This document shows, in pieces, positions 8,599 through 17,164 of a DNA stretch of 64,000 nt. Positions within the stretch are counted from its first letter, which is position 1. Each line of letters begins with the position of its first letter. The notes beneath the pieces are model-generated. The model had not been told where the DNA came from. It saw only the letters and a program-made list of their open reading frames with translations, and did no database searches. This DNA is from Methanoculleus oceani. GTDB taxonomy: Archaea > Halobacteriota > Methanomicrobia > Methanomicrobiales > Methanoculleaceae. Location of the stretch: assembly GCF_023702065.1 (NCBI RefSeq), contig NZ_QFDM01000001.1, forward strand, positions 868,001 through 932,000, in the 5' to 3' direction. The translations under genes and the position numbers were made by a program.

Positions 8599-9174
8599 TT
8601 GGGGAAGAAAGTCGTCGTGACGGGGGTTCCCGGTGTCGGGAAGACCACCGTCATCAACGGTGCGATGGAGAGACTGGCGGCCGAGGGCGTTTCCTACGAG
8701 GCCGTCAACTTCGGCACGTTCATGTTCGACGTGGCCAAAAAAGAGAACCTGGTCTCGAACCGCGATGAGATGCGCAAACTCGGAAAAGATGTCCAGAAAC
8801 GCCTCCAGCAGGCGGCTGCCTCGGGAATCGCCGCCATGAGCGGAGATGCGAACATCATCGTCGATACCCACAGCAGCGTCAAGACCCCGACGGGGTTCCT
8901 CGCCGGGCTGCCCGAATGGGTGCTCCGCGAACTGATGCCCGATATGGTCGTGCTGGTGGAGACCGACCCGGACCAGATCCTGATGCGCCGGCTCGGTGAC
9001 GCCTCGAGGGTCCGCGACATGGAAGGGTCCCGGGCGATCGCCGAGCACCAGGAGTTCAACCGCGCGGTTAGCGCGGCGTACGCGATGTACACCGGCTGTA
9101 CCATCAAGATCGTCAGGAATGAAAACTTCCTGCTCGAACAGGGTATCGACGACCTGGTGAGTGTGCTGAGGTAA
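8599..9174 (+). CDS. adkA: Archaeal adenylate kinase
   Basis: The 191-residue protein has a P-loop at its N-terminus (VTGVPGVGKTT) and the archaeal-type adenylate kinase pattern (EAVNFGTFMFDVAKKENLVSNRDEMRKL, then IIVDTHSS). It converts AMP and ATP to two ADP. The likely start is TTG at 8599, giving MGKKVVV, because GGAGTGA lies five bases upstream; GTG at 8590 would add three residues but overlaps the binding site. adkA next to secY is a conserved archaeal arrangement. Confidence 0.93.
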   Translation: MGKKVVVTGVPGVGKTTVINGAMERLAAEGVSYEAVNFGTFMFDVAKKENLVSNRDEMRKLGKDVQKRLQQAAASGIAAMSGDANIIVDTHSSVKTPTGFLAGLPEWVLRELMPDMVVLVETDPDQILMRRLGDASRVRDMEGSRAIAEHQEFNRAVSAAYAMYTGCTIKIVRNENFLLEQGIDDLVSVLR

Positions 9175-9180
9175 CCTGAC

Positions 9181-9801
9181 ATGGTGGACCTGAAGAAGCA
9201 CGGCCCGACGATCGCCCTCATCTTTACCATGCTCGTGATGCTCTCGTACAGCGTCGAGTGGATACGGGTGACGGTCGGTTCGGCGATGAATGTAGTGCTG
9301 GGCCCCTTCATCGATACCTTCGGCGTGCCGTTTTTCGTCATGATCATGATCCTCTCCGGCATGACGGGACTGTACTCGTCGCTTGTCCAGAAGTACACCA
9401 TCGACTACGAGAAGATGCAGGAGACGCAGGCGAAGATGAAGGTCTTCCAGAAGGAGTTCCGGGAGGCCCAGCTCTCCGGAGATGAAAAGCGGGTCAAAAA
9501 GCTCCAGGGGAAGCAGGAGCGGATGATGCAGGACCAGCTCGACATCTCCCGGCAGCAGTTTACCCCGATGGCGATCATCCTGGTACTGTCCGTGCCGATC
9601 TTCTTCTGGCTCCTCCTGCGGCTTCCGGAGGTCGGCGCGCAGACCACCTTTGCGACCGGCATCGTGATGCCCTTCCTCGGGGCCGTCACCCTCTCGAGCT
9701 TTGCGTTCTGGATTGTCCCTGCATGGATCCTCTGGTACATGCTCTGCTCGCTGACCATCAGCCAGGTGATCCGGAAGGCCCTCAACATCGGAGGGCTCTG
9801 A
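9181..9801 (+). CDS. DUF106 membrane protein, EMC3/Oxa1-like insertase
   Basis: The 206-residue protein has a hydrophobic N-terminal helix, a second around residues 38-60, a charged coiled-coil (residues 75-120, KMQETQAKMKVFQKEF and ERMMQDQ), then two or three C-terminal membrane helices. This is the layout of archaeal DUF106 proteins, which belong to the Oxa1/EMC3/Get1 insertase superfamily and are thought to place membrane proteins into the bilayer. Neighbourhood with secY and adkA fits that role. The stop overlaps the cmk ATG. Confidence 0.88.
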   Translation: MVDLKKHGPTIALIFTMLVMLSYSVEWIRVTVGSAMNVVLGPFIDTFGVPFFVMIMILSGMTGLYSSLVQKYTIDYEKMQETQAKMKVFQKEFREAQLSGDEKRVKKLQGKQERMMQDQLDISRQQFTPMAIILVLSVPIFFWLLLRLPEVGAQTTFATGIVMPFLGAVTLSSFAFWIVPAWILWYMLCSLTISQVIRKALNIGGL

Positions 9802-10346
9802 TGCGGATCACCATCAGCGGACCGCCGGGGAGCGGCACCACATCGCTCGCCCGGTATCTCGCCGGGAAGTACGGGCTCGACCTCATCTCCGCGGGAGAGG
9901 TCTTCCGCCAGCTCGCCCGGGAGCACGGCATGGACCTCGCCGAGTTCGGAAGATTCGCGGAGAACGATCCTTCGGTCGACCGGATGATCGATGCCCGCCA
10001 GAAAGAGATCGGCGAGGGCGCCGAAGACATCATCGTCGAGGGCAGGCTATCGGGCCGGATGATCGGGAACGCCGATCTCCGGATCTGGCTCGCCGCATCG
10101 CTCTCCTGCCGGGCAAAGCGAATCGCAGGCCGCGACGGGATGGACGAAGAAGGCGCCCGGGTCTACACCGAGAACCGGCAGCGCTCGGAAGCCACCCGTT
10201 ACCGGAACTACTATGGTATCGAGATCGACGACCTCTCGGCGTATGACATCGTCCTCTCGTCCGAGACCTTCGGCGTGGACGCCCTCGGCGCGATCGTGGA
10301 TACCGCAATCGCGTGCCTGCGCCAGCAGCAGGCCGACGCCCTCTAG
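9801..10346 (+). CDS. cmk: Cytidylate kinase, archaeal type
   Basis: The 181-residue protein begins MRITISGPPGSGTTSLAR, the unusual P-loop (SGTTS in place of GKS/T) of archaeal CMP kinase, followed by YGLDLISAGEVFRQLA and the VEGRLSG segment. It phosphorylates CMP and dCMP. It overlaps the DUF106 stop by one base and ends tail to tail with atpD, the two stops overlapping by four bases. In many archaea truB follows cmk; here an atpC-atpD pair does. Confidence 0.92.
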   Translation: MRITISGPPGSGTTSLARYLAGKYGLDLISAGEVFRQLAREHGMDLAEFGRFAENDPSVDRMIDARQKEIGEGAEDIIVEGRLSGRMIGNADLRIWLAASLSCRAKRIAGRDGMDEEGARVYTENRQRSEATRYRNYYGIEIDDLSAYDIVLSSETFGVDALGAIVDTAIACLRQQQADAL

Positions 10347-10987
10347 GGTTTCCCTGCCCTCTTTGCCTTTATCTTTTTTATACGCCGGAGCCGTGTCCAC
10401 TCCTGCCGCTCCATCTCGTCGCGCTGATCCTCGATGAGCCGGCGCGCCTGTGTAAGCTCCGGGATTATCCTGAACTCCAGCGCGTTCACACGCCGCCGGG
10501 TCCGTTCGATATCGTCGAGCAGCCGCCTGACTCCCCCCTCGAGTTCGGCGCTTGCGATTATCGCCGTAAGGAGATCCTCGTAGGCGTCGGCGGCGTCATC
10601 GATGACCGATGAAGTCCCGAGGATACCGTAACCCCTCTGATCGAGCGTCTTCTTCACCATCACCGGTTCGAGCTCCGGGAGCCGCACCCCGAAAACGTTC
10701 TTGTGCCCGGTCGTGTAGGAGGGGTTGGTCTCCACCGAGAGCGCTGCAAGGAGCACTCCCGTAGCCCCTTCCATCATGGCGGCGACTGCCACCATCTCCC
10801 GTGCTCCGGTGTACTTCTCTTCAAGTACCCGGCGCTCTCTGGCGGCCCGGTCGGTGAGCCTGACCAGTTCCAGCATCATACCGTCCAGTTTCATCTTAAG
10901 GAGTCGGTGTACCCGCTCAGCGAGCGCCATCCGCCGCCTGACGAGCAGGAGGCCGAACCGGGTGGGTTTGATGTCGTCGACCGGCAT
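10343..10987 (-). CDS. atpD: A-type ATP synthase subunit D
   Basis: The 214-residue protein is the central-stalk subunit D of the archaeal A1Ao ATP synthase: VDDIKPTRFGLLLVRRRMALAERVHRLLKMK at the N-terminus, two long coiled-coil helices, and the C-terminal RRRVNALEFRIIPEL. It couples Ao rotation to the A3B3 head. The start at 10987 lies ten bases after the atpC stop with GGAGAGG upstream. The basic tail IKKIKAKRAGKP ends on the cmk stop. Confidence 0.93.
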   Translation of the reverse strand: MPVDDIKPTRFGLLLVRRRMALAERVHRLLKMKLDGMMLELVRLTDRAARERRVLEEKYTGAREMVAVAAMMEGATGVLLAALSVETNPSYTTGHKNVFGVRLPELEPVMVKKTLDQRGYGILGTSSVIDDAADAYEDLLTAIIASAELEGGVRRLLDDIERTRRRVNALEFRIIPELTQARRLIEDQRDEMERQEWTRLRRIKKIKAKRAGKP

Positions 10988-10997
10988 GTTACCTCTC

Positions 10998-12125
10998 CTA
11001 CAGGACGATATACTGCCATATTCGCTCGGGCGGCAGACCGAATGCTTTTCCCCGTGCGATTGCCCGCAGGTTGAAGACCTCGTACTTCTTCCGCTCGAGG
11101 TACGCAAGCACCGGCAGGACCGAGAACGGATGACGCCGGGAGAGGGACTCCAGCTGGTGGAGCCTGACGCGGGTGACCGCCATCTCGACTTCGTGAACGG
11201 GCCGCCGGCGCTGGTGCCACCGCTGCCAGACCAGTTCTGCGGCGTCGACGCTCGAGAAGTCCGGGTCCTGCCGGAGTTCGCGCACCGCCTGGGTCAGAAC
11301 CGGGACGATATCGGTCTCAAGGAAGACGCTGACGAACTCCCCCTCGGTATCGATGCCGTAGAGATGCCGGAAGATGCCGATGGGGATACGGCCGCCCGGG
11401 ATCATCGTCCGTTCGATGACCGCGATATCGCACGCCTCTTCTGCGCAGTGGAGCCTGATGAGGTTCCTCATGTTGGTGATGTCGATCTCGAACCGGAGGT
11501 AGGCGATCAACTCCCGGCACCCGCTGCACCCGGATGTGCCGAGGTCGAGCAGGTCGGCGTAATACTGCCGGTAGAGTTCGTTCTCGATCCGGGCAAAGGC
11601 ACCCGGCTCCCCGCAGACCCGGTAGTATTCTGCAAGGACCGGGTAGAGCCGCCAGCCCTGGAGGGCCTCGATAGCCTCGCCGCAGGTCGTGAAGTCGAGG
11701 AGGCGGTCGAGGAGCGCGCTGTCGATCTCGCCCGCCGGGACGAGGAGGTCGCGGATCTGTCGCCGGGGTATGTCGTGGGCCGTGCCCCGCAGGATCGCCA
11801 TGACGTTTGCGATGTCCCACCGGTTGAGATATTCCCCGGTCAGGGTCTGGAGGTCGCCCGTGGCGATCGCCATGGCGTGCCGGAACGACTGCGCCAGGTT
11901 ACGGTTCACCACCTCTTCGATGAGTTGGGCACCGGAGAAGTCGTGCGCGAGGTCCATGATATCCTGCCCGTAATCTTCCCGCCGGCCGAGGTGGGCGACG
12001 ACCCCGGGTATGCTCATCCGCATGATGCGCAGGTACTCTTCACGGGGGAGGAGCGTGGTTCTCCGGACCCGGAACCGGGTGCAGGCATAGATGCACGAGG
12101 GGGAGATCACGCCGCACGGGGCCAT
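10998..12125 (-). CDS. atpC: A-type ATP synthase subunit C
   Basis: The 375-residue protein resembles subunit C (V-ATPase subunit d / AC39 family): TRFRVRRTTLLPREEYLRIM near the N-terminus and helical repeats with LTGEYLNRWDIANVMAILRG, AEYYRVCGEPGAFARIENELYR and FEIDITNMRNLIRL. Subunit C links the membrane rotor ring to the central stalk. Subunits A, B, E, F, H, I and K are not in this window, whereas atpC and atpD usually lie in one full operon. A second, partial or split ATP synthase locus is possible. Confidence 0.88.
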   Translation of the reverse strand: MAPCGVISPSCIYACTRFRVRRTTLLPREEYLRIMRMSIPGVVAHLGRREDYGQDIMDLAHDFSGAQLIEEVVNRNLAQSFRHAMAIATGDLQTLTGEYLNRWDIANVMAILRGTAHDIPRRQIRDLLVPAGEIDSALLDRLLDFTTCGEAIEALQGWRLYPVLAEYYRVCGEPGAFARIENELYRQYYADLLDLGTSGCSGCRELIAYLRFEIDITNMRNLIRLHCAEEACDIAVIERTMIPGGRIPIGIFRHLYGIDTEGEFVSVFLETDIVPVLTQAVRELRQDPDFSSVDAAELVWQRWHQRRRPVHEVEMAVTRVRLHQLESLSRRHPFSVLPVLAYLERKKYEVFNLRAIARGKAFGLPPERIWQYIVL

Positions 12126-12145
12126 AGAACCCTATTATCGTCCCC

Positions 12146-12160
12146 TCCTATAAATGCGCA
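12146..12160 (-). promoter_or_regulatory. Putative TATA box for atpC-atpD
   Basis: Read on the minus strand, GCATTTATAGGAGG places a TATA-like ATTTATA about 25-30 bases ahead of the atpC ATG. At that spacing the transcript would start at or very near the ATG, so atpC may be read from a leaderless mRNA. The rest of the stretch to 12411 holds no gene I can support. Confidence 0.5.
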
Positions 12161-12411
12161 CCCGATTGATCGGGATGAGGAGGCGGACCGGGAAACTCGA
12201 TCTGAGTTCCGGCAACGCGGGCAGGTTCATCTGACGATCCGGAAGTGTCCATACCAGAGAGCGTCGCGCAAAAGAAGCGGGTCAGAGCTGTCACGGTCTC
12301 CCCGGGGGCGAAGTGGCGCTATCGTCTCTGGGGCCGCACCGTCGGTAACCCGCAGTTGTTTTTGTATTCGTGGGGGCTGCTTCCCGCCCTCCGGGGAACG
12401 GGACGGAGGGC

Positions 12412-12885
12412 TTACCCGGAGGCCAATGTTATCGGCATGACAATCATCGTCAACAGTTCGCTCTCCGGATACTCGGGCCCGTTGTAGTAGCATTCGTAAA
12501 CGGTGCCGACAGGCTTAAGCCCGTTTTCCTCTATCCAGTTTGCCATCTCGTTGTATGTCGACACCATTTCTCTGTATGGGCCGCGATACATGCAGAAGAC
12601 AACGTTGCCTTCTGGAATAGAGTCCGATTGAATCTCTCCCTTCTCCGGCAGTGCCTTCGATACGGGAAACCCTATCTCCACATCAAGATTCTGCATATCC
12701 ATGTTGTGATAAGCCACGTACGGAACGTCTGAGAGAAATTCCCCCAGTTCCTTCAGATAAACAGCCATTTTGCCGTAACTCTCGCCGATCAGCACGGGTA
12801 AATCTTCGACTTTTGTTCTGGTGCGGATCGATAGGGTGGGCTGCTCTCTTTTTCGTAAAATATCGATGTTCGATACTCTCGGCAT
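12412..12885 (-). CDS. GyrI-like small-molecule-binding domain protein
   Basis: The 157-residue protein matches the GyrI-like / AraC effector-binding fold: EDLPVLIGESYGKMAVYLKELGEFL in the first half, then GFPVSKALPEKGEIQSDSIPEGNVVFCMYRGPYREM and LKPVGTVYECYYNGPEYPES in the second. There is no DNA-binding domain, so it is a stand-alone effector-binding or sequestering protein rather than a full regulator. Such domains bind diverse small hydrophobic compounds; the ligand cannot be read from sequence. GGAGGAG precedes the ATG. Confidence 0.8.
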   Translation of the reverse strand: MPRVSNIDILRKREQPTLSIRTRTKVEDLPVLIGESYGKMAVYLKELGEFLSDVPYVAYHNMDMQNLDVEIGFPVSKALPEKGEIQSDSIPEGNVVFCMYRGPYREMVSTYNEMANWIEENGLKPVGTVYECYYNGPEYPESELLTMIVMPITLASG

Positions 12886-13098
12886 CTTACTCCTCCAGTC
12901 CGGTATGCGGTATCATTTTGCTCCCTGAAAACGCCTCTCTTTCCCTGCAAGCGGTCTGAGCTCCGTCTTCCATTCTGATGATTCTTTTTTCCACTTCAAA
13001 TACCTTCTGCCGGCGGACCCGTTCGCCGGCCGTCGAACCGCGTTGAGATCGGATTCCCCCGACACCGCCTGCCGGTTCCCGCCCGGCAGGTAAGATTC

Positions 13099-14124
13099 AT
13101 GTCCTGCGCAGACAACCCACCAACGATCACCATGCCGTACTCGGTCGTCACGGGGGATCTCTTTTCGGCCCACGATGATCCCGGCCACCCCGAGTCGCAG
13201 GCACGTCTCGAGGCCGCCCTTGCCGGGGTCCCCGCCGATGCCCGCCGCATCGCCCCGGCGAGAGCGACGCCAGGAGACCTGGCACGGGTGCATACGCACC
13301 GGCACATTGAGGCCGTCCGCTCGTTCTGCATGAGGTGTCCCCCCGGCCGTGCCTGCTACCTCGACCCCGATACGTACGTCACCCGGCAGTCGTTCGATGC
13401 GGCGCTATACGCTGCGGGAGCCGCATGGCAGGCGGTGGAGCGGGCGCTCGACGGCGAGCACTGTTTGGCCATGGTCCGTCCCCCGGGGCACCATGCCGTG
13501 CCGGACCGGGCCATGGGGTTCTGCCTCTTCAACAACGTTGCCGTCGCCACGGCCCGGGCGCTTGGCGAGGTCGACCGGGTTGCGATCGTGGATTGGGACC
13601 TGCACCATGGGAACGGGACGCAGGCGACGTTCTACACGTCGGACCGGGTGCTCTACTGCTCGGTCCACCAGGCGGGAATCTTCCCCGGGACCGGGTGGCC
13701 GGATGAGCGGGGTGCCGGCCCGGGTGTCGGGTATACCATCAATGCGCCCCTCGCGTCCGGCTCGACCGGCGCCGACTACGCCCTGGTCTTTGAGGAGGTC
13801 TTCGTCCCGACGATCCGGCGCTTCAAGCCGGACCTGGTTGTGGTATCCGCAGGCCAGGATGCACTCTTCGACGACCCGCTCGGTTCGATGCGGCTTCGGC
13901 CGGACGACTTCGGAGCCCTGACGGGGATGCTCGCGGCCGCGAGTCCTGCGGCTCTCGCCCTCGTGCTCGAAGGAGGTTACGGGCGGTCGCACGCAAAAGC
14001 CGTCGGGGCGATCGTTGCCGCCCTGGACGGGGCACGCCTCACGTCCGGAGGCGGTGAGGCGAAGGCAAGCACCCGGCTGCTCGTGGAAGCATATGCCGGC
14101 GGCAGGCATGCCGTCCTCCCGTGA
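13099..14124 (+). CDS. Histone deacetylase superfamily hydrolase
   Basis: The 341-residue protein carries the zinc-hydrolase signature of the HDAC/acetylpolyamine amidohydrolase family: RPPGHH (residues 127-132), VDWDLHHGNG (164-173) with the metal ligands, GQDALFDDPLG and the terminal EGGYG. It probably removes an acyl group from a lysine or polyamine. Methanomicrobiales often encode histones, but the substrate is not evident. The start at 13099 has GGCAGG upstream; an internal ATG at 13132 is an alternative. It is divergent from the GyrI-like gene. Confidence 0.88.
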   Translation: MSCADNPPTITMPYSVVTGDLFSAHDDPGHPESQARLEAALAGVPADARRIAPARATPGDLARVHTHRHIEAVRSFCMRCPPGRACYLDPDTYVTRQSFDAALYAAGAAWQAVERALDGEHCLAMVRPPGHHAVPDRAMGFCLFNNVAVATARALGEVDRVAIVDWDLHHGNGTQATFYTSDRVLYCSVHQAGIFPGTGWPDERGAGPGVGYTINAPLASGSTGADYALVFEEVFVPTIRRFKPDLVVVSAGQDALFDDPLGSMRLRPDDFGALTGMLAAASPAALALVLEGGYGRSHAKAVGAIVAALDGARLTSGGGEAKASTRLLVEAYAGGRHAVLP

Positions 14125-14173
14125 CGTGATCAGGTTCATCACCTTCCGGGTCGACCGGGTGACGGTGAACCAT

Positions 14174-14755
14174 ATGCCTGATCGAACCCTGCTCTTCGCA
14201 GGAGTCCTTCTCCTCATCGCCCTCGTCATCGCTCCGGCCGCCTCTGCCGTCACGGTGTACCCCGGAAGCGAGGTCACGCTCGCAGGGACGAGCACGGGGA
14301 GCGATACCGTCTACCTCTTCGTGACCGGGCCGAACCTCCCCACCAACGGCGGGCGGCTCGAAGACCCGGATACCCCCGTCCGGTCCGGGGACCCGGCCAG
14401 TTTCACGATAGTGACGGTCGGTGCCGACGACCGCTGGACCTACCGCTGGAGGACGGGTGAGGCCGGGCTCGACCCCGGGGCCTACACCGTCTACGTCGTG
14501 GAAGCACCCGTCGACCGGTCGAGCCTCTCCGGCCACGGCTACACGACCATTCCCGTCACCCTCGGGACACCCCCGGGAACCCCGGTGACGCCGCCCGCCG
14601 CTGCGCCCACCCCGATGCCCACGGAACCGGAGACCGCGACGGTGCCGACGGCCACATCCCCGGCCACGCCGACGACGGCAGCGGCGCCTGCCGCCGCCGT
14701 CCTCACGACTGCCGGTGCGGTGCTTGTTGCGGCGCTCCTGCTTTCGCGGCGGTGA
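14174..14755 (+). CDS. Small secreted, membrane-anchored surface protein
   Basis: The 193-residue protein has a signal peptide (about residues 1-25, ending APAASA), a beta-rich extracellular domain with a TVYLFVTGPNLPTNGG pattern seen in Methanomicrobiales surface proteins, a Pro/Thr-rich linker (about residues 130-170, rich in TP and AAPTPMP) and a C-terminal membrane helix followed by SRR. It is probably a cell-surface protein anchored at its C-terminus. No PGF motif is visible. Function unknown. Confidence 0.75.
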   Translation: MPDRTLLFAGVLLLIALVIAPAASAVTVYPGSEVTLAGTSTGSDTVYLFVTGPNLPTNGGRLEDPDTPVRSGDPASFTIVTVGADDRWTYRWRTGEAGLDPGAYTVYVVEAPVDRSSLSGHGYTTIPVTLGTPPGTPVTPPAAAPTPMPTEPETATVPTATSPATPTTAAAPAAAVLTTAGAVLVAALLLSRR

Positions 14756-15075
14756 TCTGCCCGGGAGAGGGCCCCGGAAAATATATATTCATAAATGTAC
14801 TATTTTATACAACAATGTGCAGAATATTGCCGGGGCTTTCCACCCCGTCCGTCGCCCCCGGGAGCATCCCCGGAGGACTCTTCCGGCTTCGAAGACCGGA
14901 GGTCTTCTCATGCTCCGGTTCTCACGAGCCGTCGCACCCTGCGGGCCATCGTATCCTACGGGCAGTCGTTCCTGCCGGAGCATCGCGCTCACTCCAACCA
15001 CGCTGGCGTCCGCACTGATCGCCGCAGATATCCCATCCGATCGTTTGTTGAATCCCATACCGTGAAACCGATACC
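14756..15075 (+). other. Intergenic leader ahead of the ECF transporter operon
   Basis: This 320-base stretch has no gene I can support. It begins with an AT-rich segment (14776-14805, with ATATATATTC and TACTATTTTATAC) that is the best promoter candidate for the following operon. That would leave a long, GC-rich, structured leader of about 270 bases. The leader contains a seven-base hairpin (14891-14907) followed by TCATGCTC that recurs near 61931. Confidence 0.5.
14891..14915 (+). repeat. Hairpin plus TCATGCTC element, copy 1
   Basis: GAAGACC (14891-14897), a three-base loop and GGTCTTC (14901-14907) form a perfect stem, followed directly by TCATGCTC. The same design with a different stem sequence occurs at 61931-61955. 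The stem bases differ in compensating pairs while the flank is the same, which points to a conserved structure. Confidence 0.45.
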
Positions 15076-15642
15076 ATGAAATCGAGAGATATTGCAATCG
15101 TCGGCATACTTCTTGCCATAGGGGCCATCATCAGGTACATGTCCCTCCTGATCCCGGGCCCCATCGTATCGAACCTCGTGATCGCCTTCTATAGCCTCGC
15201 CATCATCCTCATCGTGCCCACCTTCCGGGAGGCGCTCGGGATCGGCGTTGTGGCGGGCGTTGTCTGTGCCCTTCTCAGCCACTCGCTCTTCCCGCCCGCA
15301 AACCTGATCAGCGAACCCATCGGGGCGATCGTCTGTCTCGCGACCTACCTGGTGCTGAGAGACCGGTTCGTTCTCGCCCCGGCGGTGACGGCGCTCGTTG
15401 CCACCCTCGCGAGCGGGTTCTGCTTCATCTTCATCGCCATACTCGCCGTGGCCCCGACCGTCCTTGACAGGTTCGGAACCGTCGGTGCGTTCCTCGCGGT
15501 CACCGTGCCGATCGTCCTCATGACGGCAGCGGTAAACGCCGTCGTTGTCCAGGTGCTCGAGGTTCCGGCATCGCGGGCACTGATGCGTGGGGCCCGGCAG
15601 ACGGCCCCGGCACGGGACGCGAGGCCGGCAGATGAATCCTGA
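15076..15642 (+). CDS. ECF transporter substrate-binding (S) component
   Basis: The 188-residue, very hydrophobic protein has about six predicted membrane helices (IAIVGILLAIGAIIRY first, then ALGIGVVAGVVCALLSHSLFPPANL) and a short basic, Ala-rich tail. Size, topology and position directly before ATPase and EcfT genes identify it as the membrane S subunit of an energy-coupling-factor importer. It resembles the TrpP / ThiW-like group, but the substrate cannot be assigned from sequence. Confidence 0.82.
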   Translation: MKSRDIAIVGILLAIGAIIRYMSLLIPGPIVSNLVIAFYSLAIILIVPTFREALGIGVVAGVVCALLSHSLFPPANLISEPIGAIVCLATYLVLRDRFVLAPAVTALVATLASGFCFIFIAILAVAPTVLDRFGTVGAFLAVTVPIVLMTAAVNAVVVQVLEVPASRALMRGARQTAPARDARPADES

Positions 15643-17164
15643 GGGCGGCCGGGAGTCCGCCCTCTCTCTGGAGGGCGTCTCCTATATATACCCCGGGTCC
15701 GGGACACCGGCACTCGACCGGATCAGCCTTGAGATCAAGAAGGGGGAGATCGTCTTCGTCACCGGCCCTACCGGGGCCGGGAAGACAACCCTCTGTCTTG
15801 CTGCGTCCGGTATCCTCCACCACGAGTACGGCGGCACGCTCGAGGGGGCGATCACCATCCTCGAAAAGAGCGTCCGGGACTACCGGAGCATGGGCGAGAT
15901 CGGCCGGCACGTCGGGGTGGTCTTCGACGACGCCGACGCCCAGCTCATCTTCACGACCGTCGAGGAGGAGGTGGCCTCCGGGCTTGAGAACCTCGGGATC
16001 TCCCGGGAGGAGATGCGGCAGAGGCTCCGGGAAGTGATGGAGGCGACCGGGATCGCCGACCTCGCCGACCGGGCACCGCACACCCTCTCCGGGGGGCAGA
16101 AACAGCGGGTCGCCATCGCCGCAACCCTTGCCCTGGGCACAGAGATCCTCGTCCTGGACGAACCGACCGCCGAACTGGATGCGGAAGCGACCGGTGCGGT
16201 ATCCGCCCTTCTCCGGCGGCTCTCGGGCGAGGGTACGGCCGTGCTCATCGTCGAGCAGAAACTCGGCGAGCTCGCCGTCATCGCGGACCGGATGGTCCTC
16301 GTCGAAGACGGGGCGATCGTTGCGGAAGGCTCCCCCGCGCAGATGCTGCAGGATGACCTCCTGCAGCAGCCGGAGGGCGGCGGCATCTGCCCCCCCGCTC
16401 CGGCGGCAGCCCCCGGGGGAGAGGCACCCCCGATCATATCGGTTCGGGGGCTCGTCCACCGCTACGACGGCGTCATGGCCATCGGGGGTCTCGACCTCGA
16501 GGTCGCCCCGGGTGAGATCGTGGCCGTGGTCGGGGAGAACGGGTCCGGGAAGACGACGCTCGTCAAGCACTTCAACGGGCTGCTCCGCCCGACCGAAGGC
16601 AGCGTCTCCGTCGACGGACTCGACGCCGCGACCGTCCCGATAGCGGAACTCGCACGCCACGTGGGTCTCGTCTTCCAGAACCCGGACACCATGCTCTTTG
16701 CAGAGACCGTGGAGGACGAAGTGGCGTTCGGTCTCGGGAACATCGGCGCAGACGATCCGGGGCAGTCGGTCGACGAGGCCCTTCGCGAGGTCGGTCTCCT
16801 TCACCGGAAGGCGGCCTACCCGCGTTCGCTCTCGCGGGGCGAGCGGCAACGTCTGGCTATCGCCTGCGTCATCGCCATGAAACCGAACGTGATCGTGCTC
16901 GACGAGCCTACGACCGGGCTCGACGCCCGGGAGTCCGGGCGGGTCATGGAGATCCTCGGGCGCCTGCGGCAGGACGGCCACACGATCGTCATGGTGACGC
17001 ACGATATGCGTCTCGGGGCGGAGTATGCGGATCGCATCGTCCGGATGGAGCAGGGAAAGATCATTCGTGACGCGAGAACCTATGAGGAGGAACCATGCCT
17101 GAAATTATGCAGTACGTTACCCGGGAGAGCGCCTTTCACCGCCTCCACCCGCTCACCAAACTGA
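15632..17164 (+). CDS. ECF transporter ATPase, two fused ATP-binding domains
   Basis: The 510-residue protein contains two complete ABC ATPase domains in tandem. The first has Walker A GPTGAGKTT, signature LSGGQKQR and Walker B ILVLDEPTAELD. The second has GENGSGKTT, LSRGERQR and VIVLDEPTTGLD. It supplies both A and A' halves that power an ECF importer. It starts inside the S gene (11-base overlap). Its last 70 bases overlap EcfT, so the tail after YEEEP is probably a run-on without function. Confidence 0.92.
   Translation: MNPEGGRESALSLEGVSYIYPGSGTPALDRISLEIKKGEIVFVTGPTGAGKTTLCLAASGILHHEYGGTLEGAITILEKSVRDYRSMGEIGRHVGVVFDDADAQLIFTTVEEEVASGLENLGISREEMRQRLREVMEATGIADLADRAPHTLSGGQKQRVAIAATLALGTEILVLDEPTAELDAEATGAVSALLRRLSGEGTAVLIVEQKLGELAVIADRMVLVEDGAIVAEGSPAQMLQDDLLQQPEGGGICPPAPAAAPGGEAPPIISVRGLVHRYDGVMAIGGLDLEVAPGEIVAVVGENGSGKTTLVKHFNGLLRPTEGSVSVDGLDAATVPIAELARHVGLVFQNPDTMLFAETVEDEVAFGLGNIGADDPGQSVDEALREVGLLHRKAAYPRSLSRGERQRLAIACVIAMKPNVIVLDEPTTGLDARESGRVMEILGRLRQDGHTIVMVTHDMRLGAEYADRIVRMEQGKIIRDARTYEEEPCLKLCSTLPGRAPFTASTRSPN

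Noticed and set aside
10725-12440. Long plus-strand open frame over atpC and atpD
   Set aside because: atpC and atpD are recognisable on the minus strand; the plus-strand product has no family features.
17095-17164. 70-base overlap of the ECF ATPase and ecfT suggesting a frameshift
   Set aside because: Both ABC domains are complete before the overlap and ecfT has its own strong binding site; a short run-on tail explains it without an error.
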